Assembly: GCF_010093535.1 (NCBI RefSeq)
Contig: NW_022985195.1
Location: forward strand, 487,701 to 551,700
DNA from: Lindgomyces ingoldianus
Lineage: Eukaryota; Ascomycota; Dothideomycetes; Pleosporales; Lindgomycetaceae
DNA: 64,000 nt
Reading direction: 5' to 3'
The notes under the pieces were generated by a model. That model searched no databases and had not been told where the DNA came from. It saw nothing but the letters and a program-made list of their open reading frames with translations. Positions within the stretch are counted from its first letter, which is position 1. Each line of letters starts with the position of its first letter. The translations under genes were made by a program, and so were the position numbers. Shown piece by piece: positions 61,051-64,000 of the stretch.

Positions 61051-61827
61051 ATGATCTTCACAAATACATTCACGCTTCTTCTGGCCCTCGTGCCCACTAC
61101 AATCTTCGCTGCTCCCACACCTACAGCTCCGTCATTAGCACACGCCATTGCCAAACGACACCTTTCAGCCACTGCTCTCAAGGCACTTGAAGAAGGTTCA
61201 TGTGATCTAAGTAGAGCGGCAATGCCAACTGGTAAGCATATCCTTTCTAACCACCCCACAAGCCCTCTACTAACACATCTTCCAGCTCCCACGCCTCTCC
61301 CAGCCCCAGCTTCCGGCCTAACCCTCTCCCACGTCGCCATCGGCCGCGGTACGCAGAACTATACCTGCCCATCCAACGCCACGTCTTCCGCACCAATCCA
61401 AGTCGGCGCCAAAGCGCAACTTTTCAACGTAACCTGCTCTGCTGTCCGCGCGCCCGCCGTCCTTGCCGACGTCACCACCATGGCCCTCAGCTATACGGTC
61501 CCAACGTCTGAACTCGCAGAACACATGCTCTCTGGTCACCACGAATTCACCTCCGAAGGCATCCCACTATTCTATCTCAACACGGATCTCCACCAATACG
61601 GCCAAGTCCAGGCAAAGAAGAACGCGTCGTCTCCTGCACCCGCGAACGCGGCTCCAGGACCAAATGGCCTGGGAAGCGTGCCGTGGTTGAGGCTCAACGC
61701 TGTGACTGGCGATTATAAGGAAGTATATCGACTCAACACTGCTGGTGGTCAGGCACCCAAAACTTGCGATGGGATCACAGGTGACTTTACTGTTGAGTAT
61801 GCTGCTGAGTATTGGTTCTGGAGATAA
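61051..61827 (+). CDS. secreted DUF3455 family protein
   Basis: Two exons (61051-61231, 61286-61827) encode 240 aa. A signal peptide (MIFTNTFTLLLALVPTTIFA) is followed by a short pro-region ending in a Kex2-type KR (HAIAKR). The DUF3455 domain follows: LPAPASGLTLSHVAIGRGTQ, NYTCPSNAT, GLGSVPWLRLNAV, EVYRLNTAGGQAPKTCDG and YAAEYWFW at the end. Family members are secreted fungal (and some bacterial) proteins of unknown function. The intron 61232-61285 (GTAAGC...TTCCAG, branch CTAAC) is 54 nt and lacks a stop, so the unspliced frame stays open; splicing joins AAMPT to APTPLPAPASG. Several N-glycosylation sequons are present (NYT, NAT, NVT, NAS). Confidence 0.9.
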   Translation: MIFTNTFTLLLALVPTTIFAAPTPTAPSLAHAIAKRHLSATALKALEEGSCDLSRAAMPTGKHILSNHPTSPLLTHLPAPTPLPAPASGLTLSHVAIGRGTQNYTCPSNATSSAPIQVGAKAQLFNVTCSAVRAPAVLADVTTMALSYTVPTSELAEHMLSGHHEFTSEGIPLFYLNTDLHQYGQVQAKKNASSPAPANAAPGPNGLGSVPWLRLNAVTGDYKEVYRLNTAGGQAPKTCDGITGDFTVEYAAEYWFWR

Positions 61828-62223
61828 GTGATACCTATTGGTTTGCAAAAGTTGAAGAGGATTATGTGTATATTTGTATCCATGTACAGAGCATTTGTCG
61901 GCGTTTTCTTTCTAAGATTCTTGGGAACGGCTTGCGATTATCGAGCATCAATCATGCGGTCCCTGGAGTGGACTGCTGCGAAACACAGTAGATAGATATT
62001 ACCCTTCTTGACGATCACTATAGCGTCCTGAGTCAAGGACATCTTAGGGATAGTCGTAATCTTTAAATACCAGAATACTCTTTCAACTTATGCTTCCCTT
62101 CTGATATTGGAAATTACAATTCACAGACCTTCTTCCTTCTTTGCTATTCAACGCCGTTCCTCACACAGAAATCCTCTAACTTGCACGCTTTTCTTTCAGT
62201 CCTGCTTCTCCATCCCATCCCCC
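61828..62223. other. convergent 3' intergenic region
   Basis: Between the ends of the DUF3455 gene (+) and the cysteine-rich gene (-). No gene recognised. Confidence 0.5.
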
Positions 62224-62605
62224 TTAACAACACCCACTCGAACTACACATATCCCCCTCGGGCCCGGCGCAAACCGTCTCATTCCCTGCCTGCGCTACTA
62301 CAGGCGTCTTATCCAAACTCCCACTCACGTACACGCAATTCCATTTTCCGCTCATACAGCTGATGTACCACAGAGCGCCACCGTTAGCCTCGGGTGGATA
62401 CGGTTTGGTTTTGCAGTATTTTTCGACGGGGATGGGGCAGGTTACGCTGGGCTTGCGCGGCTGTAGGGAGGGGGGATTAGTTGGGAGCTGGATGGGGAAT
62501 GGAGATTCTGACTGCAATGGGCGCATTCTCAGAAGCTGGAGCGGCAATTGTGAGGGTTGCTAGTGCAGCGAACAGGCCGATTGATACGAGCGAAGAAGTG
62601 TGCAT
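62224..62605 (-). CDS. small secreted cysteine-rich protein
   Basis: Two exons (62513-62605, 62224-62460) encode 109 aa. Exon 1 gives a clear signal peptide (MHTSSLVSIGLFAALATLTI, cleavage likely after IAA). The mature part of about 85 residues has eight cysteines (VTCP, KYCK, ISCM, WNCV, TVCA, DMCS and a final GCC), consistent with a disulfide-stabilised secreted protein. The intron 62461-62512 has a GTCAGA donor, CTAAT branch and CTACAG acceptor. Without it exon 1 stops after 42 codons. I do not recognise a named family; size, secretion and cysteine content resemble candidate effectors or small cell-wall proteins. It is convergent with the secreted DUF3455 gene. Confidence 0.75.
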
Positions 62606-63361
62606 ATCGATATTGTCTCAAGTAAGTAACCCCCAAAGGTTGCTCGACAAGTAGGACTGATAAACCGCTGGTGTCAACGACAATGAGTGAAGCTACACTC
62701 GTCCCGAAGCCTCCTCCCTTCTTCAAACAGTAATCTTTTATAATCTGCGCGAAATCGCATGTCTTTGGCTGTTTATCTGAGATCTCCAAAACTTAACTGC
62801 CGCGCTCTCATGATACCTTTCTTTTGTCTAGGCCAGCTCACTTCCCCTCCGGCTTTTAACCCCACATCATCTAGAGACGTACATGTCGTAGTTCGTCTTG
62901 TAGATTGTTTGCGGGGAGATGAGATCGACGGCTAAAGTATGGGGAACATGTACGTAAACAAATGCTGCTGTACATGGAAATTAATTTGTCTGCAGTCTCT
63001 TGGGCTTGGCCAGAATAGTGGGGGCCATAGCAGCTTTGAGAGAAGACACCATGTGCACAGAGCTCAGAGCGGCAATTTGACCTATGGGTAACATGACGAA
63101 TAAAAGGCACACTGACAGGAGACGCTCAAGAGCAGCGAGGCTGAGAAATCTGATTGACAGAATGGGTTTGGACCAACTTACTAAGCGCCCAACCTAGCCA
63201 ATCATGCTCATCCCAGACAGACACCATTCAACGCCCGTTCCAGATCCAGATATCATGCTACAAATACAAGCACAACGACCGATCAACCAAATCCATGCCT
63301 CCACACCAATAGGCATAGGGATATAATGATCCAGAGCCTCAGCTCTGCTATCCCATATTCC
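62606..63361. other. intergenic, no gene seen
   Basis: Promoter region of the small secreted protein and 3' flank of the CASP-like gene. No motif recognised. Confidence 0.5.
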
Positions 63362-64000
63362 CTATCCGCCTTCCTGAAACCCCTCCTTTTGCCACTCTAT
63401 AGGATCTTTATCGCCCATGCCTATTGGGTTCCCCGGAGCCGCCGCCAGAGCCATTGCCGCAGTGTGTTTCTCGATGTCTGTGGTGCCCATCCAATAAAGC
63501 ATGAAAAACACTAGCAAATGCAATGCTAGACAGTAAGCCGCGAATAGATTCCTGCTTGTCCTTGTCGCTAGCACGAGTCTGGTAATTCTGAATACCATGC
63601 GCTCGAACATGCTCATCCGCTTCAGAACACGGGCAGATTCGCGGCCACGGAACGCGGCGAAGGGTGATAGGGAGGACTCGTAGGCTGAGCGGTACCGGTC
63701 CATTGTTAGACCGGAAGAAGTATCGGAGGAGACGTGGATAGTGGAGGGGTTGGGGTTTGCGGAGTATGCCGAGGCTGAGGAACCGGCTGGGTGGCCTCTG
63801 TTGTAGGTGGACACGTAGCGTGTCTTTTCGTAGAGATCGAGATTGTCTTTTTGAAGTACTCCAATCTCTGAGCGGAGAGAGGAGACCGTTTGATAGGTCT
63901 TTTGTAGCTCTGATTCGAGCTCTGAATTCCGTTTCTTGAAACGGTCACGTTGCGCTGTTACCATTGGGAGGATGCCAGAGCCACCTCCGACTGGCTCGCC
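63362..64000 (-). CDS. COY1: CASP/Coy1-like Golgi coiled-coil protein, C-terminal part
   Basis: The frame is open from the right window edge to a stop at 63362, so only the last ~212 residues are visible. It matches the CASP C-terminal domain: TAQRDRFKKRNSELESELQK, a coiled coil (VSSLRSEIGVLQKDNLDLYE), KTRYVSTYN, a Ser-rich linker, FERMVFRITRLVLATRTSRN, and a C-terminal membrane anchor (LFAAYCLALHLLVFFMLYWM) with a short tail. CASP/Coy1 is a tail-anchored Golgi golgin acting in intra-Golgi retrograde traffic. The N-terminal CUT-like coiled coil lies outside the window. Confidence 0.92.
   Translation of the reverse strand, partial: GEPVGGGSGILPMVTAQRDRFKKRNSELESELQKTYQTVSSLRSEIGVLQKDNLDLYEKTRYVSTYNRGHPAGSSASAYSANPNPSTIHVSSDTSSGLTMDRYRSAYESSLSPFAAFRGRESARVLKRMSMFERMVFRITRLVLATRTSRNLFAAYCLALHLLVFFMLYWMGTTDIEKHTAAMALAAAPGNPIGMGDKDPIEWQKEGFQEGG

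Overview
The window looks like nuclear DNA of a filamentous ascomycete (Pezizomycotina). The protein-coding genes carry short introns (mostly 46-76 nt) with GTAAGT/GTACGT-type donors, CTRAC-type branch sites and CAG/TAG acceptors, and genes lie on both strands with no operons. Two dead genes and a dead transposon show CAA/CAG-to-TAA/TAG stops and TpA excess, the marks left by repeat-induced point mutation (RIP). The exact class cannot be fixed from the sequence; Dothideomycetes is a guess from gene flavour. All exon-intron models here were built by eye from open frames, splice consensus and family conservation; every complete multi-exon model sums to a whole number of codons.

Layout. 1-0.8 kb: decayed pogo/Fot1-type DNA transposon. 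1.15-2.65 kb: pseudogene with Gln-to-stop changes. 2.7-4.3 kb: empty. 4.3-6.2 kb: RBM39-like splicing factor (-). 6.9-8.2 kb: fatty acid 2-hydroxylase Scs7 (-). 8.2-11.8 kb: ORF-poor desert. 11.8-14.2 kb: Zn2Cys6 transcription factor (-). 15.5-18.4 kb: intracellular GH2 beta-mannosidase (-). 20.0-21.4 kb: thaumatin-like membrane/secreted protein (-). 22.2-23.1 kb: GPI-type cupredoxin (-). 24.4-25.0 kb: CENP-X/Mhf2 (-). 28.4-29.6 kb: MIF-domain protein (+). 31.6-34.25 kb: wrecked NACHT-ankyrin NLR-like gene (-). 34.60-34.98 kb: MITE-like inverted-repeat element. 35.1-36.2 kb: Swc5 (+). 36.8-38.1 kb: Mis12/Mtw1 kinetochore protein (-). 39.3-41.6 kb: LAMMER kinase (-). 43.8-45.6 kb: class-III aminotransferase (-). 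47.9-48.6 kb: SRP19/Sec65 (+). 50.0-51.6 kb: secreted aspartic protease (-). 54.2-56.4 kb: Dbp6 helicase (-), divergent from 56.6-58.4 kb: GPI3/PIG-A (+). 61.05-61.8 kb: secreted DUF3455 protein (+). 62.2-62.6 kb: small cysteine-rich secreted protein (-). 63.4 kb-edge: CASP/Coy1 Golgi protein (-, partial).

The genes do not form one pathway. Housekeeping genes (splicing, ribosome assembly, kinetochore, SWR1 chromatin remodelling, protein targeting, GPI and sphingolipid synthesis) alternate with secreted or cell-surface genes (thaumatin-like, cupredoxin, aspartic protease, DUF3455, cysteine-rich peptide) and with repeat-damaged accessory islands. No CRISPR array, rRNA, convincing tRNA or biosynthetic gene cluster was seen. 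The points most worth a second look are the RIP-killed NLR gene beside a MITE in the Swc5 promoter, a predicted GG-AG intron in the aminotransferase, three stop-free in-frame introns (two in the RS-domain splicing factor and the LAMMER kinase), and the small secreted cysteine-rich protein.
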